IMG/VR virus record: IMGVR_UViG_3300044816_000047
Location: 1 to 61,835 of that record
Source of the DNA: a virus
Strand: one strand, 5' to 3'
Length of the DNA stretch: 61,835 nucleotides
Below are positions 23,811 through 30,941 of the stretch, piece after piece (the stretch's first letter is position 1; each line of letters starts with the position of its first letter). Under the pieces are notes generated by a model, which searched no databases, was not told where the DNA came from, and saw only the letters and a program-made list of their open reading frames with translations. The translations under genes were made by a program, and so were the position numbers.

Positions 23811-24848
23811 ATGCCGCCCTATGCCGATGTGCTCAAATGGGAACATCTGCCGTTCCCCAAATCTCTGCCAAGCTTCCAAAAGCTGTTTCCGGATGACGCG
23901 GCTTGCGCCTCTTACTTGGAGCGCGTGCGTTGGGAAAAGGGCTTCGTCTGCCCGCTGTGCGAGGCCAAGGGCGAACCCTACCGCTTCACCGCGCGCCCCG
24001 GCGTGCTGCGCTGTAAGACATGCAGAAACGACACGGCTTTGACGGCCGGAACCGTGATGGAACGGACCCGAACGCCGCTTACGGTATGGTTTTGGGGCGC
24101 GTATCTCGTTGCGAGCATGACACCCGGCCTTTCGGCTATGCAATTTCAGAGGCAGCTTGGCCTTACGCGATACGAAACCGCATTCCAAATCCTGCACAAG
24201 CTGCGCGCGGGAATGGTGCGCCCCGACCGCGACCGGATCGGTGGCGCTATCGGCATCAAGGACCATGTTGAGGTTGACGAAACATGGATTGGTGGCAAGA
24301 CCGTTGGCGAGGGAAAGGGCGTTCATCCCGATCAGTCCTTAGTTATCGCTGCTGTCGAGGTCCGAACCCGGCCCGCCAAGAGGGGCGACAAGCCCATGAG
24401 GCGCGGCGGGCGTTACGCTGGCCGTTTGCGGATGGAGGTTGTCCCCGACCGGACGGCTAAGTCCTTGGTCGGTTTTGTCGAAGCTGCCGTCGCTCCCGGG
24501 GCGATGATCGTCACCGATGCCGCCCCGAGTTACGCCACCCTCACCAAACACGGCTTCGAGCATCTTCCGGTAGTCGAGGCTGGAAATCCGGCTGTCGCCG
24601 AGGAGTATCTTCCGATTGTTCATCTTGTTTTCTCCAATCTAAAAAGTTGGCTTCGAGGCTGCCACCACGGCGTCAGCCCGCAACATCTGCAAGCCTACCT
24701 CAATGAGTTCGCTTTCCGCTTCAATCGCCGGTTTTACCCATTCAACGCCTTCCGTTCGTTGCTCGGCATCGGTTCGGACGCCGAAAGCCCGACCTATGAC
24801 GAACTCTACAGCGGCGAGTGGGAGCATCCGCGTGTCAGTCATGGCTGA
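23811..24848 (+). CDS. IS1595-family transposase (ISXO2-like DDE)
   Basis: 345 aa. N-terminal zinc ribbon CPLCEAKGE ... CKTCRND (residues about 44-72), helical linker, then the DDE region: HVEVDETWIGG (first Asp), MIVTDAAPSYATL (second Asp) and a C-terminal SNLKSWLRGCHHGVSPQHLQAYLNEF segment with the family's Asn/Glu. All elements look intact. IS1595 transposases are normally encoded between short inverted repeats; a 36-bp imperfect pair surrounds this region but no target duplication is seen. It shares an operon with a phage-type gene, so it may be domesticated. Confidence 0.9.
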   Translation: MPPYADVLKWEHLPFPKSLPSFQKLFPDDAACASYLERVRWEKGFVCPLCEAKGEPYRFTARPGVLRCKTCRNDTALTAGTVMERTRTPLTVWFWGAYLVASMTPGLSAMQFQRQLGLTRYETAFQILHKLRAGMVRPDRDRIGGAIGIKDHVEVDETWIGGKTVGEGKGVHPDQSLVIAAVEVRTRPAKRGDKPMRRGGRYAGRLRMEVVPDRTAKSLVGFVEAAVAPGAMIVTDAAPSYATLTKHGFEHLPVVEAGNPAVAEEYLPIVHLVFSNLKSWLRGCHHGVSPQHLQAYLNEFAFRFNRRFYPFNAFRSLLGIGSDAESPTYDELYSGEWEHPRVSHG

Positions 24849-24895
24849 GCTTTCCGGGTTCGCCCTCACCGCAAAGTATATCGCCCTTATCTCTT

Positions 24896-25045
24896 TCATC
24901 CATTGTGGTTCACTCCATCTCCGACTTTGCCGCAATCTGCGCAGACTCCACCCACGTCATAGCGGAACCACCCTATGGTCGGAGACTCGCGGTGTGCATA
25001 GCGCCACCAGCAGCGGATACGTTTGATGTGCTGCATGATGCTCAT
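24896..25045 (-). CDS. Small Trp/Arg-rich Cys-pair protein (49 aa)
   Basis: MSIMQHIKRIRCWWRYAHRE, then WFRYDVGGVCADCGKVGDGV. The C-x2-C with following Gly is a knuckle found in short phage proteins. ATGA overlap with the membrane gene upstream. Confidence 0.55.
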   Translation of the reverse strand: MSIMQHIKRIRCWWRYAHRESPTIGWFRYDVGGVCADCGKVGDGVNHNG

Positions 25046-25203
25046 GCTCGCCTCACTTCGGCTGCGGCAACTACGCCCGCTGAAAAAATAAGGACCGTCC
25101 AAACAGCGGTCGGAAAGTCGGAAAGGCCGCTATGACCCAGTAAATCCAGAGCGCGACCAATGCAAAGCCACAAAATTGCAAGTATTGTAAGTTTTTTCAG
25201 CAT
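25042..25203 (-). CDS. 53-aa two-helix membrane protein
   Basis: MLKKLTILAILWLCIGRALD and a second helix (AVWTVLIFSAGVVAAAEV). It begins a two-gene leftward unit under the promoter at 25233-25261. Confidence 0.6.
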   Translation of the reverse strand: MLKKLTILAILWLCIGRALDLLGHSGLSDFPTAVWTVLIFSAGVVAAAEVRRA

Positions 25204-25232
25204 GGGGTTCCTCGATGTTCGCTTCAGTCATT

Positions 25233-25261
25233 TATCTATTCCTTGACGTTGTGGGTTACAA
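25233..25261 (-). promoter_or_regulatory. Leftward sigma-70-like promoter in the right inverted repeat
   Basis: On the minus strand: TTGTAA (25261-25256), 17-bp spacer, TAGATA (25238-25233). Its -35 box and upstream flank lie inside the 36-bp repeat, in mirror image of the promoter at 23328. Confidence 0.55.
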
Positions 25262-25283
25262 CCGGATAAGCACGGTCTAAACC
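25248..25283. repeat. 36-bp imperfect inverted repeat, right copy
   Basis: Inverse partner of 23306-23341 with six mismatches; the central TATCCGGTTG is conserved. Bounds a segment of 1,978 bp holding four genes including the transposase. Confidence 0.7.
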
Positions 25284-25309
25284 CCTTATTTAGTACGGTT
25301 TCGGCTGTC

Positions 25310-25801
25310 TCAGATGACAGGATATGCCTTCGACTTGTTTTGAAGGTTACTCAGAAACTCCCACGCGGTCCGAGCCCATCTGGCGTCAGCTAAGGCGTGG
25401 TGTTCGGCCCCGTCCTGTTCCGGCAGTTTCGGATTGTTGAGGTCGTCGCAAAACTGCTTCACGTCGCGGCAATACATCGGCCAGTCTTTCGGGAGATCGA
25501 TCATGCGGCCGTAAAGCTGGCAGAGCGCTACCCAATCATAATCGGCGTAATAGGCCCAGAACTCGGGTTTCTCGCCTACAAAGGCCAGAACCTTAGGCCC
25601 GATTTCCTCGCGGGCAACGCCATGTTTTACGAGATCAAGATAGACGATGACATTTTCCTGCACCCAATCGTTGGCGCTGGAATAATCGGCACTTAGGTTT
25701 TCGAGGTACAGCGTTTCGCCATCCTCTCGCACCATGCCGATGCTGATTAGGTCGATCGTCTTGCCATCTTCGATAAACTCGGTATCAAACCAGATTTTCA
25801 T
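25310..25801 (-). CDS. DEDDh 3'-5' exonuclease (RNase T / Rv2179c-like)
   Basis: 163 aa. Exo I WFDTEFIEDG (Asp, Glu), Exo II region FWAYYADYDWVAL with Asp, Exo III EHHALADARWARTAWEF with His and Asp. This matches the polyadenylate-specific exoribonuclease AS-like family common in phages. It acts on RNA or single-stranded DNA 3' ends. It leads into the recombination gene block from the same strand. Confidence 0.8.
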   Translation of the reverse strand: MKIWFDTEFIEDGKTIDLISIGMVREDGETLYLENLSADYSSANDWVQENVIVYLDLVKHGVAREEIGPKVLAFVGEKPEFWAYYADYDWVALCQLYGRMIDLPKDWPMYCRDVKQFCDDLNNPKLPEQDGAEHHALADARWARTAWEFLSNLQNKSKAYPVI

Positions 25802-25804
25802 GGG

Positions 25805-26218
25805 TTATGTCCTGTCATGGATTGAGACGGAAACTGCTCTGTGTGAGCCGATTATTCCTTCCGCGATTTCGTCGTCTCCGGTGCATGCGAACAGCGCCAG
25901 CGCAAGCCCGAACGGATCAATGCGACGTGCTGCCCACCACTTGAGTTCGTTGTGCTTGTGTTGATCTGCGTGGCACCCAGTACACAGCGGAAGCGTCCAC
26001 TTGTCAGAGGACTTTTGCTGACCGCCAGCTGGCGCCTTCCCATGTAGCGGGCTCTCCGAGCGGATATGCGCGGCTTCGACGTTCCGTGATCCGCAGATGC
26101 AGCAAGGCAATCCGCGAATAAACTTCAAATGTGCGGCGTCCTCAATGCGCGGGCACTTCTGCTTGGTTGAGGCAACCGAGAAGGCTGTAGCAGGGCGGAT
26201 GATCTTTTGTGCCCTCAT
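25805..26218 (-). CDS. HNH nuclease-like protein (DUF968 / Ref-type)
   Basis: 137 aa. CCICGSRNVEAAHIRSES ... WTLPLCTGCHADQHKHNELKWW carries two CxxC zinc pairs and the His pair of a treble-clef HNH site. Genes of this type lie in phage recombination blocks, where they may act as a Holliday-junction or nicking nuclease instead of RusA. Overlaps the gene upstream by ATGA. Confidence 0.8.
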   Translation of the reverse strand: MRAQKIIRPATAFSVASTKQKCPRIEDAAHLKFIRGLPCCICGSRNVEAAHIRSESPLHGKAPAGGQQKSSDKWTLPLCTGCHADQHKHNELKWWAARRIDPFGLALALFACTGDDEIAEGIIGSHRAVSVSIHDRT

Positions 26219-26721
26219 GCCGCTTCCGCCTCCGCAAGTTCCTTAGTCTCGACTCCGAGCAGCTTCGCTATCACATCCATGATGTCGGACTTGCTCTTCT
26301 GGAACTCGGCGCCACCCATTGCTCGTTTCGACTGACTCTTGGCGGTGTACCGGGTCACGGTCGGGCCTTGCGTGACGACAACGGCGAACTCGTCGATCGG
26401 GCGGATGAAAGCCGCAACCCGCAATGCCTCAGCCTTCGACGAGCAGACAATCGTGTGACTGTCGCTATAGCCGGCGCGGATCAGTGCCCATTTGCGAAGA
26501 TGCTCGGACGAGGGGAATTGATCGCAGAGATGTTCCGGCAGCGTTTTCCATGCCTCGGTCAGCCAAGCGAACTCGTGGCTATGGCTGATCTCGCTCCGCG
26601 GGTAATGCGGAACCAGATTGTAGCGCTCACCAACGACGTACTCCCGGTCAGCGTCGCGAGGGCGCAGGGGTTTCATCACCTCGCCATCCCACGCAAACAT
26701 GATCGGTCGATGGAAGGTCAT
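26215..26721 (-). CDS. Hypothetical protein of the recombination block (168 aa)
   Basis: Begins MTFHRPIMFAWDGEVMKPL; the motif HEFAWLTEAWKTLPEHL and the end RYTAKSQSKRAMGGAEFQKS are shared by a phage family often next to exonuclease and annealing genes (DUF1367-like or ninB-neighbour type). Possibly a recombination mediator. The exact family is not certain. Confidence 0.65.
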   Translation of the reverse strand: MTFHRPIMFAWDGEVMKPLRPRDADREYVVGERYNLVPHYPRSEISHSHEFAWLTEAWKTLPEHLCDQFPSSEHLRKWALIRAGYSDSHTIVCSSKAEALRVAAFIRPIDEFAVVVTQGPTVTRYTAKSQSKRAMGGAEFQKSKSDIMDVIAKLLGVETKELAEAEAA

Positions 26722-27356
26722 GCCGCTTCCTTCTCGCCATAGAGGCTGTTCAACTCGGAGAGTTTGACGGCCATTTCCAGAAGGAACGCGGCGATCTCGG
26801 TTTCCAGTTCTTTGATCCGGACGGGATCGCGGAATATGCGCTTAGTGAAAAGTCGCATGTTCTCAGGCATCCGCGGGTCGTAGGACACAAAATCACAATA
26901 AGATCGGCCAGTGCAGGCAAGTTGAAACTGGATCTGCGTTTCGTATTTCCCTGGCACCGATTGGCCGAGCAGCGTTTCGAGGTGAGTTGCAGTCTGGGGA
27001 CATTTTATTTCCACAAGGCAGTCACCTCCGATCAATCCATCTGGAGAACAGCCAGCTTGGTCGATCTTCGGGTGCGGGACGAAGGCGACTTGTTCGACCG
27101 TGACGCCCTGATAGAACTCATAGGCAGCGCGGGCCTCGGGCTCCGTCTCTGTCCCATGCTGCATCGCTGCATTGGTGTAGGATTCCGCCGGGACACCAGT
27201 CAGGCGCTCCGCAATGAGTTGTGCCATGTAGTTTGCACGGCTGGCGCTGTATCCGCTCTTGGTCTTGGCAACCACGTCAGCAACGCGGGAGGCCGTTACC
27301 TTGCCGAGCCGGAGGGCCTTCCACTCGTCCGAGCCTTGGATGATTTGCTCGCTCAT
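26718..27356 (-). CDS. YqaJ-type viral recombination exonuclease
   Basis: 212 aa. EWKALRLGKVTASRVADVV (start of the YqaJ/lambda Exo fold), HGTETEPEARAAYEF (Glu), AGCSPDGLIGGDCLVEIKCPQ (Asp ... Glu-x-Lys, metal site) and the QIQFQLACTGRSYCDFVSYD helix and strand. A 5'-3' dsDNA exonuclease that provides single strands to the annealing protein encoded just upstream. ATGA overlaps join both genes. Confidence 0.92.
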   Translation of the reverse strand: MSEQIIQGSDEWKALRLGKVTASRVADVVAKTKSGYSASRANYMAQLIAERLTGVPAESYTNAAMQHGTETEPEARAAYEFYQGVTVEQVAFVPHPKIDQAGCSPDGLIGGDCLVEIKCPQTATHLETLLGQSVPGKYETQIQFQLACTGRSYCDFVSYDPRMPENMRLFTKRIFRDPVRIKELETEIAAFLLEMAVKLSELNSLYGEKEAA

Positions 27357-28120
27357 TGTGCCGATCCCTTTTTCTTGCCGATAGCGACGAGCGCGCGCTG
27401 ATAGTCTTTGGCCGGAAGGTCTGCGATGGCGTCAATCTTGAAGTAGCTGCAAAAGGAATCGGAAAAACCTTCTGCAACTTCCTCGCACTTCGCGGCGAGA
27501 TTTGCTGCCTGCTCAGGCGTGATTGTGCTGGAGTTATCTGACGCCTTCCCATCGTCATCGTTCGACGCGGCGAGGCCGAGCGCGGCTTTGAGTGTCATTC
27601 GCTGCAAATAGGTGAGCGTCGATCCAATCATTTGGATCGGGTTTTTATTGCCACTATCGTCGCGACCGGCGCACAAGGTGTTTTCCTCGAAGTGCCCGTC
27701 GCGATGCGATACAATGCAAGTGACCGACACGGGTTCATTGATGTGCGCCGTGGTCCGGAAGCGGTAAGAAAGGCCATACTTGCCAAGTATCGGGTTGACG
27801 ACGCGGGCGATCTCGCCCAAATCCTCATAGCGGTAGTTCGTGCGACCCTTCGCGGAGGTGAAGTCGACCGTGCGATTTTTGCTGATGTTGGGAATTTCAG
27901 CCTTTGCCGACGCCATCGCGCCATCAAACGCCTTGCGGTTCTCCCTGTCCTCCCATCGTTCGTGCATCGCCATGAAGCGCTCAAGGACTTCAGGCGTGGC
28001 ACCGGAGGACACAGCCCGGTTGAGCATGTCCATTGGCGTGAGGGCAGCCGCGCTAATCGGGTAAGTCGGCGCATCATCCTGCGGCGGGAGAATGGAAACC
28101 TTTTTCATTGCGTCAGACAT
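27353..28120 (-). CDS. erf: Erf-family single-strand annealing protein
   Basis: 255 aa. The ERF core FDGAMASAKAEIPNISKNR, YRYEDLGEIARVVNPILGKYGLS, VTCIVSHRDGHFEENTLCAG and IGSTLTYLQRMTLKAALGLA is intact. C-terminal part helical and acidic/basic. Anneals complementary single strands during phage recombination; pairs with the downstream YqaJ exonuclease. Its 5' end overlaps the preceding small gene by 16 bp. Confidence 0.93.
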   Translation of the reverse strand: MSDAMKKVSILPPQDDAPTYPISAAALTPMDMLNRAVSSGATPEVLERFMAMHERWEDRENRKAFDGAMASAKAEIPNISKNRTVDFTSAKGRTNYRYEDLGEIARVVNPILGKYGLSYRFRTTAHINEPVSVTCIVSHRDGHFEENTLCAGRDDSGNKNPIQMIGSTLTYLQRMTLKAALGLAASNDDDGKASDNSSTITPEQAANLAAKCEEVAEGFSDSFCSYFKIDAIADLPAKDYQRALVAIGKKKGSAQ

Positions 28121-28293
28121 GACTTGCGCTCCATAACTTGTCGGACCATTTCAATTTCAATGTCGTATTCGAGACGATCGAGCCGCTTCGCGTATTCTTG
28201 CATCCGCTCGTTCGCTACCAGCGGGCAGGCGCCAGCGCGGCGCTCGGCCGAATAGAAATTCGCAAGTGCGATTTCGCGATCCTGCGCGGTCAT
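28105..28293 (-). CDS. Small helical protein (62 aa)
   Basis: MTAQDREIALANFYSAERR ... ERMQEYAKRLDRLEYDIEI: two helices. Early leftward gene, overlapping Erf by 16 bp and the upstream gene by four. Function unknown. Confidence 0.6.
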   Translation of the reverse strand: MTAQDREIALANFYSAERRAGACPLVANERMQEYAKRLDRLEYDIEIEMVRQVMERKSCLTQ

Positions 28294-28457
28294 GCCATTT
28301 TCCTAATTCTCGCGGCGATGTCCTCAATCGCGGCATTGTAGCCGCGCTGATATTCGTTCTCTGGACGCGGGATACGGTGTATGGTTGCGACCTTGGCGCA
28401 AATCTCGACGGTTGACGCGCTGATGTCTTTCGCGAGCTTTTCCATAATGTCTTGCAT
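28290..28457 (-). CDS. Small helical protein (55 aa)
   Basis: MQDIMEKLAKDISASTVEI ... NEYQRGYNAAIEDIAARIRK; the last part resembles the 'GYN.AI.DI' helix of many phage early proteins. Overlaps at both ends support expression. Confidence 0.55.
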   Translation of the reverse strand: MQDIMEKLAKDISASTVEICAKVATIHRIPRPENEYQRGYNAAIEDIAARIRKMA

Positions 28458-28729
28458 CACGCAGCCTCATGCTTGCGCAGGTCGCGCGCGTGATCCCATG
28501 CAACGGTTTGAACACCGACCTCGAAGTCGACATGCGCGGCGTCGCGGGCCTCGGCCCTGATATCTTCGGTGACGTCTTCGATGGAATCGCCGTCGACAAA
28601 CTTGACGAACACCGGGTGCGTGGCCCCGCGATATTCAGCAACAACATCAGCGCGGGTCATCTCGGGACGGACCACGGCCTCAAGGCCGCGGCGCCCAAAA
28701 TCCAGCATTAAAATGTAAAACTGCATCAC
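28457..28729 (-). CDS. Hypothetical early protein (90 aa)
   Basis: Alpha/beta protein starting MMQFYILMLDFGRRGLEAVV; MTRADVVAEYRGATHPVFVKFV then an acidic helix. Possibly two start Met in tandem. No family recognised. Confidence 0.6.
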   Translation of the reverse strand: MMQFYILMLDFGRRGLEAVVRPEMTRADVVAEYRGATHPVFVKFVDGDSIEDVTEDIRAEARDAAHVDFEVGVQTVAWDHARDLRKHEAA

Positions 28730-28893
28730 GCATTCTCCCGCTTGGCGGCGCGCTGGGCGCGGCTGATGACGGTGAGGATGTCGTGCGCGGTCTTGACGTG
28801 GCCCATGATGATCTGGTCATCGGACGGCAAAGACTGGATGAGAGCGGCGCCGAGGTGGGCGATCGCTTCATCGAGGGCGTGCTGGGCAATCAT
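28726..28893 (-). CDS. Small helical early protein (55 aa)
   Basis: MIAQHALDEAIAHLGAALIQ and IISRAQRAAKRENA-like end. ATGA overlap with the next gene. The longer frame upstream is antisense-like and Arg/Pro-rich and is not adopted. Confidence 0.5.
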   Translation of the reverse strand: MIAQHALDEAIAHLGAALIQSLPSDDQIIMGHVKTAHDILTVISRAQRAAKRENA

Positions 28894-28918
28894 CGTGGTC
28901 TCCCGTGGTGATCCGGAA

Positions 28919-29062
28919 TTACTTCGAGGTTCGCTTCGGAGCCGGGCGCTTCTGTTGCGCCGCTTCACGCTCCATCTGACGCATCTCGGCCTTAGCCGCG
29001 GCGCCGTAGGTGGTGCCCTTGCTCGACGCTGGTTTGGTTTCGGATTTGGGGGTCTTCGCCAT
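28919..29062 (-). CDS. Small basic protein, paralogue of 9751-9906
   Basis: 47 aa. First gene of the leftward early operon, with GGAG upstream. Its C-terminal 28 residues (GAAAKAEMRQMEREAAQQKR onward) match the plus-strand gene at 9751 in both sequence and codons, so one copy arose by duplication or recombination. Charged helix; perhaps nucleic-acid binding. Confidence 0.65.
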   Translation of the reverse strand: MAKTPKSETKPASSKGTTYGAAAKAEMRQMEREAAQQKRPAPKRTSK

Positions 29063-29099
29063 CTGATGTCTCCATTGGCTGATCTGAGCCGATGGGGAG

Positions 29100-29150
29100 A
29101 CAATAAGTCGGAAAAATCCGACTGTCAACAGAAAGTCGGAAAAATCCGAC
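29100..29150 (-). promoter_or_regulatory. Leftward early promoter with two repressor operators
   Basis: Minus strand: TTGACA (29128-29123), 17-bp spacer, TATTGT (29105-29100). The spacer contains the palindrome GTCGGAAAAATCCGAC (29107-29122). A second identical palindrome is at 29135-29150, 28 bp away centre to centre. Repressor bound at the first site would cover the promoter between -35 and -10. The same motif occurs in the repressor-cro intergenic region. Confidence 0.85.
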
Positions 29151-29205
29151 AAATAGTTTTGGATGTGCTAAAACCCTCCTACCGCAGGCGCGGGGAGGGC
29201 TTCAG

Positions 29206-29580
29206 ATGGCAGACGAAAAATGGGAAAAGACGCTCAAACCGGGCGACACGGTTCCGGTGAAGGATTTCACGATTACCGCCAGCGGCGGCTCGTCTGCACC
29301 GAGCGATCTCGAAAAAACGATGCTTCAGGCTTTCAGCGGGCCGTGGCCTGACTGGAAGGGACCCGCTATCAGCGAGGCTTTATCTGTTGGGATGCAGCCA
29401 AGAGTTCCGCGGCTAACCGCCGAGCTTCATCGCGCGTCATGGGAATCTGAATTTCAAAAGCGTCTGGATGCTGAGAATGAACGGACGCGTAAACAATCAC
29501 CCTTACGCCGGAGCCTGATACGCTGGCTCTCGGCGGCTGCGTCAGCGGCATTACGAATGGTGATTCGCCTTGATAAATGA
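29206..29580 (+). CDS. Hypothetical protein (124 aa), 3' half antisense to another gene
   Basis: Good ribosome-binding site GGGAGG seven bases before ATG. Starts MADEKWEKTLKPGDTVPVKD. The C-terminal 70 residues lie antisense to the 29369-29590 gene and are Arg/Ala-rich, so they may be under weak selection. No family recognised. Promoter probably near the two operators. Confidence 0.55.
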   Translation: MADEKWEKTLKPGDTVPVKDFTITASGGSSAPSDLEKTMLQAFSGPWPDWKGPAISEALSVGMQPRVPRLTAELHRASWESEFQKRLDAENERTRKQSPLRRSLIRWLSAAASAALRMVIRLDK

Positions 29581-29590
29581 TTTCGCCCAT
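29369..29590 (-). CDS. Hypothetical beta-rich protein (73 aa)
   Basis: AGGGGGA lies upstream of the ATG. Strands GVRVIVYASVHSQ and EIQIPMTRDEARRLAAELLA resemble small phage proteins ending in a helix. Convergent with the gene at 29206, which it overlaps by 212 bp at the 3' end. Confidence 0.6.
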   Translation of the reverse strand: MGEIIYQGESPFVMPLTQPPRASVSGSGVRVIVYASVHSQHPDAFEIQIPMTRDEARRLAAELLAASQQIKPR

Positions 29591-29621
29591 CAAATCCCCC
29601 TGAGTGCTGCGAAAGAACAAG

Positions 29622-29786
29622 ATGTCCACTGACGAGCGCCCCGATCTAGATCAACTGATGGCCCAAGGAATGACGATCAGCGAGGCTTTGGCGGCTTGGG
29701 TTGCGTGGCGCCCAAAATCTCAACCAACTTCTTCAAGCTCTGATTTATCTGCCCAAGCTGAAAAGCCGAAAACTCCGCTGCATTGA
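29622..29786 (+). CDS. Small protein (54 aa), 3' part antisense to 29677-29892
   Basis: MSTDERPDLDQLMAQGMTIS then EALAAWVAWRPKS. Weak ribosome-binding site. Its ISEAL region is encoded by a DNA segment also found in the gene at 29206, so both antisense pairs share a sequence element. Confidence 0.4.
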   Translation: MSTDERPDLDQLMAQGMTISEALAAWVAWRPKSQPTSSSSDLSAQAEKPKTPLH

Positions 29787-29892
29787 CCATGCGCTGGTCA
29801 ATCGCTGGGGCAATGTCGGGCACATGGAAGTCGCCTTCCATGCGGGACTTGTAGCGCTCTGCTTGCAGGTTAGTCTCTTCACTCGTTGGCAT
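29677..29892 (-). CDS. Coiled-coil protein (71 aa)
   Basis: GGAG eight bases before the ATG at 29892. DQRMVNAAEFSAFQLGQIN then QSLKKLVEILG: a helical core common in small early proteins; Pro/Lys-rich end. Possibly translated from the repressor transcript. Confidence 0.55.
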   Translation of the reverse strand: MPTSEETNLQAERYKSRMEGDFHVPDIAPAIDQRMVNAAEFSAFQLGQINQSLKKLVEILGATQPKPPKPR

Positions 29893-29935
29893 TATTTTCT
29901 CCATTTTCCATCAAAATCCCCCTGTACCGCAGCGG

Positions 29936-30226
29936 TTAGGTGGCCGGCCGGTTCGGCCAGAAAGCGGAATGGCACGTTGACGTTCCGTCTTTTTCGAGGC
30001 GGCACATTTCCGTCGCGCTTAGTCCAATTACGACCATAGTGAGAACGATCAAGACAACCTTGATTCCAAAGAGCCATTTCAGGTTCATGTCGCGCAATAC
30101 AAACATCCAAGAAATCGCTGCCAGCAGCGTTGCCATCCCTATGTAGACGGCGATCCCAACGCCTAGGCTGTAATTTTGCCAAGCGTAGAGCGCTGGAAAA
30201 ATCGAAATTGTCGTATTCTTGATCAC
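29936..30226 (-). CDS. Membrane protein downstream of the repressor (96 aa)
   Basis: GTG start overlaps the repressor stop (GTGA). Three hydrophobic helices: NYSLGVGIAVYIGMATLLAA, ISWMFVLRD-adjacent, and WLFGIKVVLIVLTMVVIGLS. Being in the lysogenic operon, it would be made in lysogens; superinfection exclusion is a natural hypothesis. Confidence 0.65.
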   Translation of the reverse strand: MIKNTTISIFPALYAWQNYSLGVGIAVYIGMATLLAAISWMFVLRDMNLKWLFGIKVVLIVLTMVVIGLSATEMCRLEKDGTSTCHSAFWPNRPAT

Positions 30227-30852
30227 AGGTCCAACACCGTTCGCTTGACGCGGCCGACGACCATCTTCTCCGCTTCCGCCTTGCTCTTCACATAGATCGG
30301 CTCGTGCACGGGGTTTGTGGAGTAGGGCGCGAAGCGTGGAGGATCGGATCGCCAAAGTTTGAAGGTAGTCTCGCCGCGCCGCGAGATGACGTATGCCCGA
30401 CCAGACACTAAGGTCCGCTCAGCTTGATTGACGACGATCACCGAATTTTCGGGCGACACCCGATCCATGGAATCGCCCTCTACGGTTAGCGCGAAGAAAT
30501 CACCCCTCCCGAGGTCGGCAAACGCCAGTAGTGGAACATCCTCTACAGGGATTTGGGAGGAAATTGATCTGAGTTTTCCAGCGGTTACATTGTCTAACAG
30601 GGGTATTTTGGAGAGTGTTTCGGCCGCGGCTTCATGGTTTCCGATCTGACCTTGCAACTCCGCAACACTCCAATGGAGGGCTTGGGCAACCAAAGCCGCT
30701 TTGGACTGAGAAAACGATCGCTTTTTCCCTTCAATTAGGTCCCGGATATAGTTCCGTTCCAGCCCGGTCACGGACTGGGTAGCCTCGACCGCGCCAACCT
30801 CCAATTCGCGCAGTCTCTTCTCAACCCTTTGACGAAGTTCATTAATTGCCAT
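30223..30852 (-). CDS. CI-type repressor with S24 peptidase domain
   Basis: 209 aa. Residues 1-65: helix-turn-helix DNA-binding domain (VTGLERNYIRDLIEGKKRSF, AALVAQALHWSVAEL). Residues 110-205: LexA-like S24 domain with FFALTVEGDSMDRVSPENSV (catalytic Ser) and RRGETTFKLWRS (catalytic Lys). The AG cleavage site in the linker is not obvious. Likely maintains lysogeny and is inactivated by RecA-stimulated self-cleavage. Operators GTCGGA-N4-TCCGAC surround it. No ribosome-binding site precedes the ATG, so its transcript may be leaderless. Confidence 0.92.
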   Translation of the reverse strand: MAINELRQRVEKRLRELEVGAVEATQSVTGLERNYIRDLIEGKKRSFSQSKAALVAQALHWSVAELQGQIGNHEAAAETLSKIPLLDNVTAGKLRSISSQIPVEDVPLLAFADLGRGDFFALTVEGDSMDRVSPENSVIVVNQAERTLVSGRAYVISRRGETTFKLWRSDPPRFAPYSTNPVHEPIYVKSKAEAEKMVVGRVKRTVLDL

Positions 30853-30935
30853 GGCGGATTTATCCGACTTTCCGCCTCATTTGGCGAATGGGATGTTTCC
30901 GACTTTTTGCGCTTGCAAAGTCGGAATTTTCCGAC
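30853..30935. promoter_or_regulatory. Three operators between repressor and Cro-like gene
   Basis: Sites by the GTCGGA-N4-TCCGAC pattern: GGCGGATTTATCCGAC (30853-30868, one mismatch), ATGGGATGTTTCCGAC (30888-30903, two mismatches) and GTCGGAATTTTCCGAC (30920-30935, perfect). Centres are 35 and 32 bp apart. A half-site GTCGGG follows at 30943. Three graded sites between divergent genes resemble the right operator of lambda-like switches. Confidence 0.85.
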
Positions 30936-30941
30936 TAAAAC
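30913..30941 (+). promoter_or_regulatory. Rightward early promoter, operator in the spacer
   Basis: TTGCAA (30913-30918), 17-bp spacer holding the perfect operator, TAAAAC (30936-30941). The expected start of transcription is within a few bases of the ATG at 30951, so the Cro-like message would be leaderless. Confidence 0.7.

Noticed and set aside
22944-24326. Minus-strand ORF of 460 codons
   Set aside because: It is antisense to the intact transposase and two other genes, is Arg/His/Pro-rich and has no domain; GC-rich DNA gives long antisense frames.
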